Shown here in pieces: positions 7,076-15,862 of a stretch of DNA of 64,000 nucleotides (its first letter is position 1; each line of letters begins with the position of its first letter). This DNA is from Candidatus Skiveiella danica (GTDB lineage: Bacteria > Pseudomonadota > Gammaproteobacteria > Burkholderiales > Burkholderiaceae_C). The DNA is taken from assembly GCA_016721925.1 (NCBI GenBank), contig JADKHE010000001.1, positions 124,001-188,000 on the forward strand. The letters run 5' to 3'. The notes under the pieces were generated by a model, which made no database searches, was not told where the DNA came from, and saw only the letters and a list, made by a program, of their open reading frames with translations. A program made the position numbers and the translations under genes.

Positions 7076-7915
7076 TTACCCTAACGGACTAGTCCCTCTG
7101 CAACGCGGGAAGTCGGAGCAGCCCCAAAAGGCGTTTCCTGCGTTTGCGCCTCGCCCAGCAATACGCTCGACCATGGGCTTGCCGCAGGCGGGGCAAGATG
7201 GAACCATGGCGGCTGCCTTTGGTGCATTGGAGGTTGGTGCTGCCTTGGGCGCCCGCGCAGCCTGAATCCACTTTGCCAGCGCGGGCCCGTCGACTAACGT
7301 CACGTTGCGACCCTTGGAGAATTCGCTGGCGTCGGCAGTAAAGCTGCCGGAGGTGACGACGAAGCCCCCCGTAGCTCCCTTGGCAGCCATGATGCCGTAC
7401 AACTCACGCACTACCGCCACACCGACTTTAAGGGCCCGCCATTGCTTGCACTGCACCAGGAACTTCTCGTTGCCTTTGGTCACTATCAGGTCCACGCCTC
7501 CGTCAGCGCCACCCCCGCCCGTTTCAACGACGCGGTAGCCTTGCTGGCGAAGCGCCTCGCCCACCAGCGTCTCGAACTGCTGCCATGACATACCGTCCAC
7601 GATGCTGGACGTATGACCTGTCGCGGCCTTGTTGAGCAGCGCGTTCCTCTCCCGCTGACGGACAGCGGAAACCGCAGCGCCAACCAGGCAAAGGAGTGGA
7701 ATGATGTATTGCAGGATGCTCGAAAGGCTGGCCCACATCGTCTTGATGACCATGGGGCCGACGCCCGCGGTGTCAGTCAGAGGGGCCGCTTTCTGGCCTG
7801 CAAGGTAATGAAAAACCACGTAAGAAAGCGCGGCGGCACCAATTCCCGCCCACCAAGGGAGACGAGCCACAACGCTCATGATTTCATCCGCGCCGCCCGA
7901 TTTCTTTTTCCCCAT
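7076..7915 (-). CDS. Membrane-anchored Mrr-type restriction endonuclease with C-terminal zinc finger
   Basis: A 279-residue protein. The start at 7915 is chosen because AAGGGAG lies just upstream; a further ATG at 7948 has no such site. Two membrane helices lie at about 20-40 and 62-85. A Mrr_cat nuclease domain follows: SWQQFETLVGEALRQQGY (Glu120), GGVDLIV (Asp142) and FLVQCKQW (Gln156, Lys158), the PD-(D/E)xK layout. The C-terminus has a four-cysteine topoisomerase-type finger (CPACGKPM, then WGCSDFPRC). Mrr-like enzymes cut modified or foreign DNA, so tethering to the membrane suggests attack on incoming DNA. It is transcribed convergently to the previous gene and heads a minus-strand defence block with the two genes upstream of it. 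Confidence 0.8.
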   Translation of the reverse strand: MGKKKSGGADEIMSVVARLPWWAGIGAAALSYVVFHYLAGQKAAPLTDTAGVGPMVIKTMWASLSSILQYIIPLLCLVGAAVSAVRQRERNALLNKAATGHTSSIVDGMSWQQFETLVGEALRQQGYRVVETGGGGADGGVDLIVTKGNEKFLVQCKQWRALKVGVAVVRELYGIMAAKGATGGFVVTSGSFTADASEFSKGRNVTLVDGPALAKWIQAARAPKAAPTSNAPKAAAMVPSCPACGKPMVERIAGRGANAGNAFWGCSDFPRCRGTSPLG

Positions 7916-7934
7916 TCTGTGCTCCCTTGTTTTG

Positions 7935-8477
7935 TCAGTCTTGTTCAATCAAGCCAATACTGAAGCCGTAATACGAGCCACCGTCCAATTCGGCGGTCCA
8001 AAGTCGGCGAATATCTGGGGCGCGGAGAAAGAACCTCATTCCTTCTCGCCAAGCCTCCCAAACGGCCGGGTCGATGTAGCCTGCTTTGAAGTACAACCAT
8101 TCTTCGCCACACAGGTTGAAGTAGTCGAAAAGTACTTGCTTCTGCTCCAACGTGAGCATCGTCTCCGGTGATTGGGTGGCAATGGCGTTGAGCTTGTCAT
8201 TCAGCTTGTCGTAGCGTTCATTGAATTGCCGGAATAGGTCCACAAACAGGCGTGTCTCCTGTAGGTGCTGTGCATATAAAAAGTACACGAAGCCAGCAGC
8301 CGCACCTGTCACAGGCACCATCAGTTCGATAGCACGCTGAGTTGGCAACGTAGCGAAAAGAACCGTGGCGGCCGCGCCGGCCAGCAAGGCGAAGGCGAGC
8401 GGGTAGTAGCGACGGCGGTTCAAGAGATAGGGTGTTGATTTCAAAGATGGCGCCTCCGTTGTTACGCAGATTTCCAT
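7935..8477 (-). CDS. Two-TM protein with cytoplasmic helical domain (DUF4760-like)
   Basis: A 180-residue protein from the ATG at 8477, which overlaps the end of the methyltransferase gene by 16 bases, so the two are translationally coupled. Two membrane helices (YYPLAFALLAGAAATVLFA and IELMVPVTGAAAGFVYFLYA) are followed by a helical soluble part (LFRQFNERYDKLNDKLNAI, then LFDYFNLCGEEWLYFKAGYI) of the kind found in DUF4760-like proteins. No catalytic motif is seen. Coupling to a restriction-modification gene and proximity to the membrane-bound nuclease suggest an accessory defence role (inference). Confidence 0.6.
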   Translation of the reverse strand: MEICVTTEAPSLKSTPYLLNRRRYYPLAFALLAGAAATVLFATLPTQRAIELMVPVTGAAAGFVYFLYAQHLQETRLFVDLFRQFNERYDKLNDKLNAIATQSPETMLTLEQKQVLFDYFNLCGEEWLYFKAGYIDPAVWEAWREGMRFFLRAPDIRRLWTAELDGGSYYGFSIGLIEQD

Positions 8478-11400
8478 CGCGGAGTCTCGGCGCTGATGCG
8501 ACGGGCGCGGCCAAGCGCCTCCAGCGTTTCCAGGATGGTGGGCAAGCGTTCGCGCCAGCGACCTCGGGCTGTGAAGTGAGCCTCTAGTGCTGCCAGGGTC
8601 AAAGGCTGAGGTGTTGTCGCCAGCACATCTGCAACCGCCTTGATTTGTTCGGGAAGCCCAGATGGCCACGGACGTTTGGCCACCTGAAGCGGGACTGTTG
8701 CAGGTGTCGCTTCTTCGGCGATTCCAGCCTCCACATCCATTTCGGCCTGTTCACCGGCCGCGAGGCGATTCTGGAATTCAGGACGCAGCCATCGCACCGT
8801 GCCAGCGGCTTCTTCGGCGGCGCGCTTGGCGTTAAGTTCAACCAGGCGAGAAAGCAGCGTGTCTGTGTCGGGGGGCAATGAGAGGTCGCTCCACCCGTAG
8901 GCGGCCAGTACGGCGGAGTCCAGTTCATCGTGCAGGGTTCGCAGGACTGAGACCAGCCCATGCTCGTTTATCGTTCGCTCGCTCGGCGTGAGGGCTTCGC
9001 CGCTGCGAAGCTTTTCCAGCACGTTGTACATACCGGTGAGCGTGACTTCAGGATGTGCCGCCTGTTGTGCCTTGCGGTGAGCGTCAAGTTGCTCCGCCAG
9101 ATTTCGGATGCGTTGCGTTAACTCAGGCGTGAGACCGGTATCGAGTGCCGGGAACGGGAACGCCTCGAAACAGATGGACTTGCTGTAAACGGGGTCGTTG
9201 CCAACTCCCAGCCGACCACCTGCAGCCAGTGCCCATTGCATGTGCACGACACTCGATAGAACGCCCAAGGGAAGGGCGTCTTCACTGGCGATGGCGATGA
9301 GCTTGTCATCCGGAAGCATGCTCTGGTCCAGCCACTGGAAGATGCGATGCTTTGCCACCTGGCCGGTGACGATGTAGCGATTCAGACCTGTTAATGCGCC
9401 TCGCAGTTCAGTATTTTGTCGCGCAAAAAGCCACCAATTCTCACGGCGCGAACGCTCGGGGTTGTGGTCCCGCTCCGGTTTTACCCTTTCCAGGAGCCAC
9501 TGAAAGACTGCAGGAAAACGCGCTCTGACTTCGTCCAAACTTAGCCCGTGCATATCGATGACCATGACGCCCCGAGGTGTGCCGGTCAGGTCTCGCCCAT
9601 TGCGGTAGGGGCGAATGTGCCGCTCCAACCCCGGCACGGTGCCCAGACCCAGCGATTGAGCCTGGTCAGGCGTCACGATGAACCCGGCGCCGTGTGGGAT
9701 GACGCCCCGATTGGAAATCAGGTCGTTGGCCTTCAAACGCTTAGCACCCGCAATGTTTGCCCCAACTTTCAGGTCCGAGTGAATCACGCCGTATCGGGTG
9801 TCGAAGCGAACTGCGACCTCGCCATTGTCCGCATCGCTTTCCTCGGCCGAGCTAAGTAGCCGGCCTTCCGCCACGCCGGCAATGCCGACCGTCATGGCAA
9901 TTCGCACGGCCGCCCCGTCGGCGCTGTCTACCCAGGGGTGGTCAGGAATTGCGAACACGACGCTCAAAGGTGGACTGGCAGCCTGCAGGGCTTCAACGAC
10001 CCGACGATTGAAAATCATCGTTAGGCTGTTGGTGGTGATGAGCCCGAACCGGCGTGCGGCCCCGCTGCGAACCGTGTCAGCGGCCCTTTGCCACCAGTAC
10101 ATGACGAAATCGGCGCTCTCGGGCACCTCGGGCCATGCCTTCCGTAGCGCGTCGGCGTAGCCACTGCCGAGTGCGTCGCGCATGCGCTTGTTGCCAATGA
10201 AGGGCGGATTTCCCACGATGAAATCAACGCTCGGCCACAGTGCCTGGCGTGGGTTGACGTAGTTCCATTGCACAACAACGGCTGACTCATCCGGTACGGG
10301 CTCTCCGGTGGCTGGATGGAGTTTGGTGGTCACGCCATCCCAGCGCGTCACGACGTTGCCGGCTGAATCCAGCATGGGCTCTTGGCTGTCATAGGCCAGC
10401 ACCGCATCCCGATGTTCGATGTTGCCGTAGTCGTGGACGACTGGCTCGGCCACGCTGGCATTGCCAAAGGTTCGGATATGCCATTGCAGGAAACCAATCC
10501 ACAGCACCAGTTCAGCCAGAGCCGCTGCGCGCTCGTTGACTTCAATACCGAGTAGTTGCTGCAAGGTGACGGTTTCGCCTCCTGCGCCTATAACATCCTG
10601 CCTGTCCCCGAGAGCGTCAAGTTGCTTGAGTACTTCGCCCTCTAGACGCTTCAAATGCTCCAGCGTTACGTACAAGAAATTACCGCTGCCGCAGGCCGGG
10701 TCAAGGACGCGGGTTGTACAGAGCCTGTGGTGAAAGTTCTTGACCTGCTGGCGTGCTTCCTTCCACTTTGCTCGAACAGCATAGTCATGCCGCTCCAGCG
10801 CAGCTATGTCGGCGCGGTGTACCCTTCGGTCGAAAGTATCAAAGTTGGTTCCACCTTTGGAAACGGGCGGGTTCGCCTCCAACTCAGTTGCTTCATGCGC
10901 CAGGATCAGCGCGGCGGCCTGCACGTCCGCCCAATCGGCGCGCAGTGGTTCGACCACGGTAGGCAGAACCAGCCGCTCCACGTAGGCGCGTGGTGTGTAG
11001 TGGGCGCCCAGTGAATGCCGCTCGGCGGGGTCCAAGGCACGCTCAAGTAAGGTGCCGAAGATGGCGGGCTCTACCTCCCGCCAGTTGGCACGGGCGGCTG
11101 CCAGCAGGCCGTCAATCTGGTCGCGGTTCAAGGGCAGTACGTATCCGTCTGACGACGGCGACTTGAACAACTTGCCGTTGAAGCGGAGCACGTCCTTGGA
11201 GAGTGCTGCGCTAAAACCGCCACGGTCCATGTCGGTCCACAGGGCTCGAAGCATGTTTTGCAGGGTGGCCGGCTCGTTGCCGTACCGCTTGAGAAGGTCC
11301 ACAAAGGCGCCGTCGCCATTAGCAGTTCGCGGGAGAAGTTCAATATCTTCGGCGAACATGCTGAACAGGCAGCGCGTCAAGAACCCGGCGACTTGTTCTG

Positions 11401-12037
11401 GCGGGTGCCCAGCGGCTTCCAGGCTGCGCGCAACCGCAGCCAGTTGAACAGCGACCACCCGGGTGACTTTGGCACTGGCGCGCGCCGGGTCGAGCGCCAT
11501 GGGGTCGAGCCAGAGTGTTTTGAGCCGCTCGCGGACCGTCTCGTGGTGCAAGTCGTCGAGCTTGATGCGATGGCTGCGAACATCCGGGAAAGGGGTGTAG
11601 GTGGCTCCGCTGCGGGTGAACTCGGAATAAAGCTCTATGACGTGCCCCACGTCCACCACGACGAGGAACGGTGGGCGCCCCTCGGCGGCCGGCAGCGCGC
11701 GGGCGTAGCCCTCGGCCTGGGCACGGGCGCGCATCAAGGCGTCGTCGAAGCCTTTGGTGTGGACGCCGGCCTTGACCTTCTTGGCCTCCAGCACGAATGC
11801 GCTGCGGCGGTAGCAGTCGATGAAGCCGTTGCTGGTGCTGCCGTCGCCATGCGCAAAGGCAACCCTCCGCTCAAAGACGTAGGCGTTGTCACGGGTATCT
11901 TCGTGCGCCGGTTCAGGCCGTGGAAGGTCGAGAAGGTCGCAAAGGCCGCTGATGAAGAGTTGGTAGTTGGCCCGCTCCGAGCCGGTCACTCCCCGCCAGC
12001 GTTCGATGAACCCATTTACCGTGTTCTTGTCTTCCAT
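8462..12037 (-). CDS. MmeI-like fused restriction endonuclease / DNA adenine methyltransferase
   Basis: A 1191-residue single-chain enzyme. Near the N-terminus GFIDCYRRSAFVLEAKKVKA gives Asp74, Glu84 and Lys86, a PD-(D/E)xK nuclease pattern. A helical connector leads to LGAHYTPRAYV (about 343) and the SAM-binding motif DPACGSGNF at 446-454. The N6-adenine catalytic motif NPPF is at 610-613. The region after about 700 (target recognition) carries IRPYRNGRDL and the sequence ends in a winged-helix-like module (IKAVADVLATTPQPLTLAAL). In this type IIG/IIL class one chain both methylates one strand for protection and cuts unmodified DNA. It is longer than MmeI (about 920 aa), mostly in the connector and C-terminal module. 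No separate specificity subunit is nearby. Confidence 0.82.
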   Translation of the reverse strand: MEDKNTVNGFIERWRGVTGSERANYQLFISGLCDLLDLPRPEPAHEDTRDNAYVFERRVAFAHGDGSTSNGFIDCYRRSAFVLEAKKVKAGVHTKGFDDALMRARAQAEGYARALPAAEGRPPFLVVVDVGHVIELYSEFTRSGATYTPFPDVRSHRIKLDDLHHETVRERLKTLWLDPMALDPARASAKVTRVVAVQLAAVARSLEAAGHPPEQVAGFLTRCLFSMFAEDIELLPRTANGDGAFVDLLKRYGNEPATLQNMLRALWTDMDRGGFSAALSKDVLRFNGKLFKSPSSDGYVLPLNRDQIDGLLAAARANWREVEPAIFGTLLERALDPAERHSLGAHYTPRAYVERLVLPTVVEPLRADWADVQAAALILAHEATELEANPPVSKGGTNFDTFDRRVHRADIAALERHDYAVRAKWKEARQQVKNFHHRLCTTRVLDPACGSGNFLYVTLEHLKRLEGEVLKQLDALGDRQDVIGAGGETVTLQQLLGIEVNERAAALAELVLWIGFLQWHIRTFGNASVAEPVVHDYGNIEHRDAVLAYDSQEPMLDSAGNVVTRWDGVTTKLHPATGEPVPDESAVVVQWNYVNPRQALWPSVDFIVGNPPFIGNKRMRDALGSGYADALRKAWPEVPESADFVMYWWQRAADTVRSGAARRFGLITTNSLTMIFNRRVVEALQAASPPLSVVFAIPDHPWVDSADGAAVRIAMTVGIAGVAEGRLLSSAEESDADNGEVAVRFDTRYGVIHSDLKVGANIAGAKRLKANDLISNRGVIPHGAGFIVTPDQAQSLGLGTVPGLERHIRPYRNGRDLTGTPRGVMVIDMHGLSLDEVRARFPAVFQWLLERVKPERDHNPERSRRENWWLFARQNTELRGALTGLNRYIVTGQVAKHRIFQWLDQSMLPDDKLIAIASEDALPLGVLSSVVHMQWALAAGGRLGVGNDPVYSKSICFEAFPFPALDTGLTPELTQRIRNLAEQLDAHRKAQQAAHPEVTLTGMYNVLEKLRSGEALTPSERTINEHGLVSVLRTLHDELDSAVLAAYGWSDLSLPPDTDTLLSRLVELNAKRAAEEAAGTVRWLRPEFQNRLAAGEQAEMDVEAGIAEEATPATVPLQVAKRPWPSGLPEQIKAVADVLATTPQPLTLAALEAHFTARGRWRERLPTILETLEALGRARRISAETPRWKSA

Positions 12038-12119
12038 GGAAGCAAATCATACGGGCGCAACAGCCATTGGCTTCAAGCGGCATATAGTTACAGTCAATTC
12101 ATTTATTGGATGCGCGCCA

Positions 12120-12821
12120 ATGAAACCTTTGCCCATTGAATTTGAGCCAAACGCATCCTTCTGCTACAGACTTGCCCGCTATCACCTGTTGCCGGAACTC
12201 GCGCAAGAACCCGAAGCACTGTCGGGCGAACCCTTCAAGTTGAATCCGGTCATTTACAGGGTCTTGAGCCGATATTTGACTGAAGCCCAAATGGGTCTTA
12301 GTTACCCGGCGCGGGACGCGGAAGGGAAAATGCATCAGGTCGGTGCAACTATTCGGTTCTTTGTTTCTCTTCGGGCCAAGCGAGGCCCTGAGTCGCCTTT
12401 CGTTTGGCTTGGCCAGTCCGGGATGTATCGCCTGAAGTCAAGCACCGAGTTGACGGAAGAGGCGGCTGAGGATGTGGATGAAGCCATTGAAGAGCAGGGC
12501 GAAGTGGAATTCAATGGGTGGATCTATGCGTTCACTTTCCCAGCAATTAAGAGAAAAAATGAGCCGTTTCCAATCAAGGTTGGACTGACTTCAGCCGCGG
12601 ATGTGGAGACCCGAGTGCTTGGGCAATGCAAGGGGGCGGGATTCTTTGAGAAACCAGAGATACTGGACCGTTGGCAGGTCAAGCGGGTTTCCCAAGTCGA
12701 GGATGCAATTCATGCTGTGCTCAAAGCACGGGGTCGCTGGAAAGAGGATGCGCCAGGCGATGAGTGGTTCATCACCACCGTCGACGAAGTGCAATCCATT
12801 GATGATTTCATTGGGGCGTAA
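12120..12821 (+). CDS. T5orf172/GIY-YIG-superfamily protein
   Basis: 233 residues from ATG 12120, divergent from the methyltransferase gene with only about 80 bases between them. The N-terminal 125 residues are a helical domain of unknown type. From 133 the sequence GWIYAFTFPAIKRKN, then PIKVGLTSAADVETRV and, near the end, GDEWFITT match the T5orf172 (MUG113-like) branch of GIY-YIG nucleases: the two Tyr-like strands (GWIY, KVG), the Arg165 helix and a final acidic DEWF. Such domains are frequent in phages and defence islands. A DNA-cutting role is probable but the exact substrate is unknown. Confidence 0.7.
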   Translation: MKPLPIEFEPNASFCYRLARYHLLPELAQEPEALSGEPFKLNPVIYRVLSRYLTEAQMGLSYPARDAEGKMHQVGATIRFFVSLRAKRGPESPFVWLGQSGMYRLKSSTELTEEAAEDVDEAIEEQGEVEFNGWIYAFTFPAIKRKNEPFPIKVGLTSAADVETRVLGQCKGAGFFEKPEILDRWQVKRVSQVEDAIHAVLKARGRWKEDAPGDEWFITTVDEVQSIDDFIGA

Positions 12822-13133
12822 CTGACGGGAACCTGAGCGCCAAGAAGCCCGTCTTTATGCTGATCTTTTCAACCATTCAAGAGTGCGGGTGCAAAGCTTT
12901 ACTTATTGAGCGAGCGTTTATTTGACGCAGCTTGGCGATGGTTCGTGAGTACGAGGGATTATTTGATGCGCTCGTTTTCTTGCAGGTCTACAGGAGCCTC
13001 TTTTGCCTTGCCTTTACCGTCACTGGATGCGCGGTGGGTATTGCTGACGGTGACACCTTGCCTAGCTAGGACGGTGAGCGCCTTTTACCTCGGTAACACA
13101 GAACTCTTTATGCAATAGGGGGAGGACATACAA
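12822..13133. other. 312-base intergenic region, AT-richer, probable promoter region
   Basis: No convincing gene. The stretch is AT-richer than its surroundings, and TTATTTGACGC (about 12917) and TTATTTGATGCG (about 12959) are similar but imperfect repeats. It ends in a strong GGGGGAGG ribosome binding site for the gene at 13134. The 70-codon frame at 12906-13118 has no ribosome binding site or family resemblance. Confidence 0.4.
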
Positions 13134-13757
13134 ATGACTAGAAGAAACCGGGTAGACCCAAGTGGTCGGTTGATTGCAGACCCATCGAAAGCGGGAACTT
13201 TGTTTGGGAATCGAGGTTGCCTGCATGACGACACCGGTGTCGTCGTGAAGGAACGAACCTCGTTAAAACGGTGGATTGCGTGTACCTTGAAGCCCATATA
13301 CGGGGCCAAACCATTGATGCAGCCTGGCTGCTACACCGAACTCTTTTTTCTGGATGAACCCACGGCACTCGCAGCCGGCCATCGACCATGCGCGCAGTGC
13401 CGGCCTGATGCATACAAATTGTTCACCATCGCCTGGCTGAAGGCCGGTCTGTCTGATGTGGCATTGGCCGCGAACATCGACAAAGCTCTGGATGCTGAAC
13501 GAAGGAACATTGAGAAGCCGCTGGTCAGCCTGGCAAGTCTTCCAAGTGGCGCCATGGTCAGACACCCCGTGGACGGCACTTTCCATCTTGTTTTTGAAGG
13601 GCAACTTTTCCCGTGGTCCTTTTCCGGGTACGGGACGCCAATGGCATTGACGGCAGCGGCAGGGAAATATGAGTTGATGACGCCGCCAAGTGCGGTCAAA
13701 GTGCTGGAGGCAGGGTACCCGCTGGAGGTTCACAGCAGTGCCAAGTGGAGTCATTGA
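13134..13757 (+). CDS. Conserved protein with Ada-like cysteine motif
   Basis: A 207-residue protein with GGGGGAGG before ATG 13134. The middle contains CYTELFFLDEPTALAAGHRP followed by CAQCRPD, resembling the zinc-binding Cys arrangement of the Ada N-terminal domain (FF...A.AGxRPCxxC), but without the alkyltransferase part. An N-terminal GTLFGNRGCLHDDTG and KRWIACTL complete a compact alpha/beta fold I recognise only as a conserved hypothetical family. A role in sensing or repairing damaged or modified DNA is a guess from the motif. It overlaps the next gene and both are probably co-transcribed. Confidence 0.55.
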   Translation: MTRRNRVDPSGRLIADPSKAGTLFGNRGCLHDDTGVVVKERTSLKRWIACTLKPIYGAKPLMQPGCYTELFFLDEPTALAAGHRPCAQCRPDAYKLFTIAWLKAGLSDVALAANIDKALDAERRNIEKPLVSLASLPSGAMVRHPVDGTFHLVFEGQLFPWSFSGYGTPMALTAAAGKYELMTPPSAVKVLEAGYPLEVHSSAKWSH

Positions 13758-14674
13758 GCTTGACGGAGCCTATCGACGCATCCCGTAGTGCGATGCCGGC
13801 CGAGCCGGATTTTGTTACCTCGCAGCGTGAGGTTCAACGCAAACTCGGGCGTTGCATGTTCCGCCTGCAGCAATATGAAATCCTTGCCAAGGCTTTGGTA
13901 GGTCTCCGGGAGCTTTCGGCCCCAGCCGGGAAGATGCATGAAGTCCGGGCCAAAAGCGTAGCACTGGCTGCAAACAAAACGCTGGGGCAATTGGTTGGGG
14001 AACTGACAGGCGGCTTCCTCAAGCCGGTTCATCCTGAGCCGGGTAGCGCGTCAGCCGAAATTGAGGACGGGTTCGGTGACGACCAGCAAGCCTGGTTCCG
14101 TATCTCCAGTGCGATTGAACTCCCGCCAGAACAGCATCAACAGCTTATGCATGACTTGGCCGACCTGGTAAAGATGCGAAACGAGTTGGTGCATCACTTC
14201 ATCGAGCGATTTGACGTAGCCACCATCGATGGGTGCTTGGTGGCAGACAACTACCTCCAAGGCTGCTACGAGAGCATCGATGGCCATTTCCTGACGCTGA
14301 GTGCTTGGGTCGAGGGGATGAACCGTGCCCGCAAAGCTACCGCCGAATTCTTGCAAAGCCCCGAGTACCTTAACTTTCTCGTGAACGGCGTTGTGCCTGA
14401 TGGAAAAGGTGTGGACTGGTCGAGCAGCCGCATTGTCCAGTTGCTTAAAGGGGCGGAGGAAGGTAGCGCAGTTGAGGGCTGGACCTTGCTCAATGCAGCT
14501 ATTGCATCCATTCGTGCAAAGGAACCCGAGCAGACGCCGAAGAAGTACGGATGCCGCAATTGGCGTCAGGTGCTTCAGCAGTCGCAGATGTTCGAGATAC
14601 GAAAGGACAAGTCGGCTGGTGAAAACGGTACGCTGGTTTGGTATCGGAGTAAGCCGATGCCAGTACGCGGATGA
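13745..14674 (+). CDS. OST-HTH/LOTUS domain protein
   Basis: 309 residues from GTG 13745, overlapping the previous gene by 13 bases; ATG 13793 is an alternative start (neither has a strong ribosome binding site). The N-terminal two thirds is all-helical (LHDLADLVKMRNELVHHFIERF), resembling a HEPN-like or MAE_28990-type fold with an RNELVHH motif close to the HEPN Rx4-6H pattern. The C-terminal 60 residues (GWTLLNAAIASIRAKEPEQT, KYGCRNWRQVLQ, FEIRK) are an OST-HTH (LOTUS) domain, an RNA-binding winged helix. The combination suggests RNA binding and possibly RNA cleavage, plausible for a defence gene. The HEPN reading is tentative. Confidence 0.6.
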   Translation: MESLSLTEPIDASRSAMPAEPDFVTSQREVQRKLGRCMFRLQQYEILAKALVGLRELSAPAGKMHEVRAKSVALAANKTLGQLVGELTGGFLKPVHPEPGSASAEIEDGFGDDQQAWFRISSAIELPPEQHQQLMHDLADLVKMRNELVHHFIERFDVATIDGCLVADNYLQGCYESIDGHFLTLSAWVEGMNRARKATAEFLQSPEYLNFLVNGVVPDGKGVDWSSSRIVQLLKGAEEGSAVEGWTLLNAAIASIRAKEPEQTPKKYGCRNWRQVLQQSQMFEIRKDKSAGENGTLVWYRSKPMPVRG

Positions 14675-14825
14675 GTCGGCACGAACCGGCCGGGAGAACG
14701 TCGCCATTTCTACCAAGAACACGCCATCAACACACAACTCCTAGCCTCTCCTTGCGCGGTACCGCAGGAATCAACTGGGCTAGCCAACTCGATACCGGTA
14801 ATTTTTTCCGTCAAAGGAGTCGCCC

Positions 14826-15692
14826 ATGAACATTAAGGATGGACTTAAACCTACGACTAGCCCAAGGGTTATCGACCTCGTCGCTGCGGCTGGGGTCGAT
14901 GTCAGTCCCTGGGCAGTGTCAAAGAAGGGCCCCGTCAAAGTGCCCGCATCAAACCCGGCATATTGCTATGAGTGGGCTTACACCGAGCCAGGCAAGCTGG
15001 TGCTTCTCAACCTCTGGTGGCGCGATATCCAGGAGACCGAGAGCAAGGTCTTTACCGACACGAACTTGAAAGATTGGGCTGCGCAATTGCGCGACTCACT
15101 CCAATTGACTCCCGAGCAACGCAGGGCCGGCGTCCGTCGAGCACTCAAGATGGACGCGGCGATTGCCTATGCCCATGAAAACCGTTTGCCGGTGCGTGTC
15201 ATCGTCGGCGAAGGCGAGCCCCGCGACCTCACTGACCCCGACTCACCGGAGTCTTCACGCATGGACCTGCGCGTTCTCGACCCCGAGCCATGGACGGTGG
15301 AGCGATATGACCCGGTCAGCGGCGCAGCGAGAATTGCCCGCGGTTCATTTCCAAAGTATGTTGACCAATTCGATGCGGAGTCTGCGGCCGAGCTACTGCG
15401 CCGTACCGTGACAGGTGAAGTTCCTGTCCGCAACGCCAAGGTGCGGGCTGACGCACTACGTCGTTCGGAAGGGTGTTGCGAGTTCTGCGGAAAGCGGGGC
15501 TTTCAGACGATTGGCGGTGCGACCTACCTAGAGACGCACCATGTTCTGCCGCTGGGCGAGGGTGGTTTGGACGTGGTTCGCAACGTCGCGGCCCTGTGCG
15601 CGGACGACCATCGGAAGGCACACCATGGCGAGGAGCGCGATGCGATGCGCATACGCCTTCAGGCTATGCTCGAAAAGCACTATCGCCGATGA
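14826..15692 (+). CDS. HNH endonuclease
   Basis: 288 residues, ATG 14826 behind AAAGGAG. The N-terminal 200 residues resemble the recognition part of McrA-like or other stand-alone HNH enzymes (YEWAYTEPGKLVLLNLWW). The C-terminal HNH domain has CEFCGKRG (Cys218, Cys221), ETHHVLPLGEGG (His238/239), VRNVAALCADDHRKAHH with the third-position Asn and final His residues. HNH proteins of this size cut modified or foreign DNA. It is the last gene before the tRNA junction. Confidence 0.78.
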   Translation: MNIKDGLKPTTSPRVIDLVAAAGVDVSPWAVSKKGPVKVPASNPAYCYEWAYTEPGKLVLLNLWWRDIQETESKVFTDTNLKDWAAQLRDSLQLTPEQRRAGVRRALKMDAAIAYAHENRLPVRVIVGEGEPRDLTDPDSPESSRMDLRVLDPEPWTVERYDPVSGAARIARGSFPKYVDQFDAESAAELLRRTVTGEVPVRNAKVRADALRRSEGCCEFCGKRGFQTIGGATYLETHHVLPLGEGGLDVVRNVAALCADDHRKAHHGEERDAMRIRLQAMLEKHYRR

Positions 15693-15783
15693 GCCCAACG
15701 GTCTGGGGACGCTATCACCAGTCACTGCAGAAGCCCAATTTGCCGGTCCTCGCCCAGGTTTGTCCGGGGCTGCATTCTTGCAA

Positions 15784-15804
15784 ATTGCCTACAGATTGCC
15801 TACA
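15784..15804 (+). repeat. Tandem ATTGCCTACA repeats near island end
   Basis: ATTGCCTACA occurs at 15784-15793 and 15795-15804, separated by a G. Short direct repeats like this near the end of an element inserted at a tRNA often act as integrase arm-binding sites. They lie about 80 bases from the tRNA-Asn 3' end. Confidence 0.4.
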
Positions 15805-15825
15805 AGGTCGCGCCAAGCCCACTAA

Positions 15826-15862
15826 TTGAAAAAGCCCTGCTACCGATTGAGTAGCAGGGCTT
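15826..15862 (-). terminator. Rho-independent terminator of the tRNA-Asn transcript
   Basis: A perfect 12-bp stem: AAGCCCTGCTAC at 15832-15843 and GTAGCAGGGCTT at 15851-15862, loop 15844-15850. On the minus strand it is followed by a T-run (complement of 15827-15831). It sits 24 bases downstream of the tRNA 3' end. Confidence 0.8.

Noticed and set aside
12906..13118. 70-codon open frame between the T5orf172 and Ada-like genes
   Set aside because: No ribosome binding site, no family resemblance; ends just before the real ribosome binding site of the next gene.
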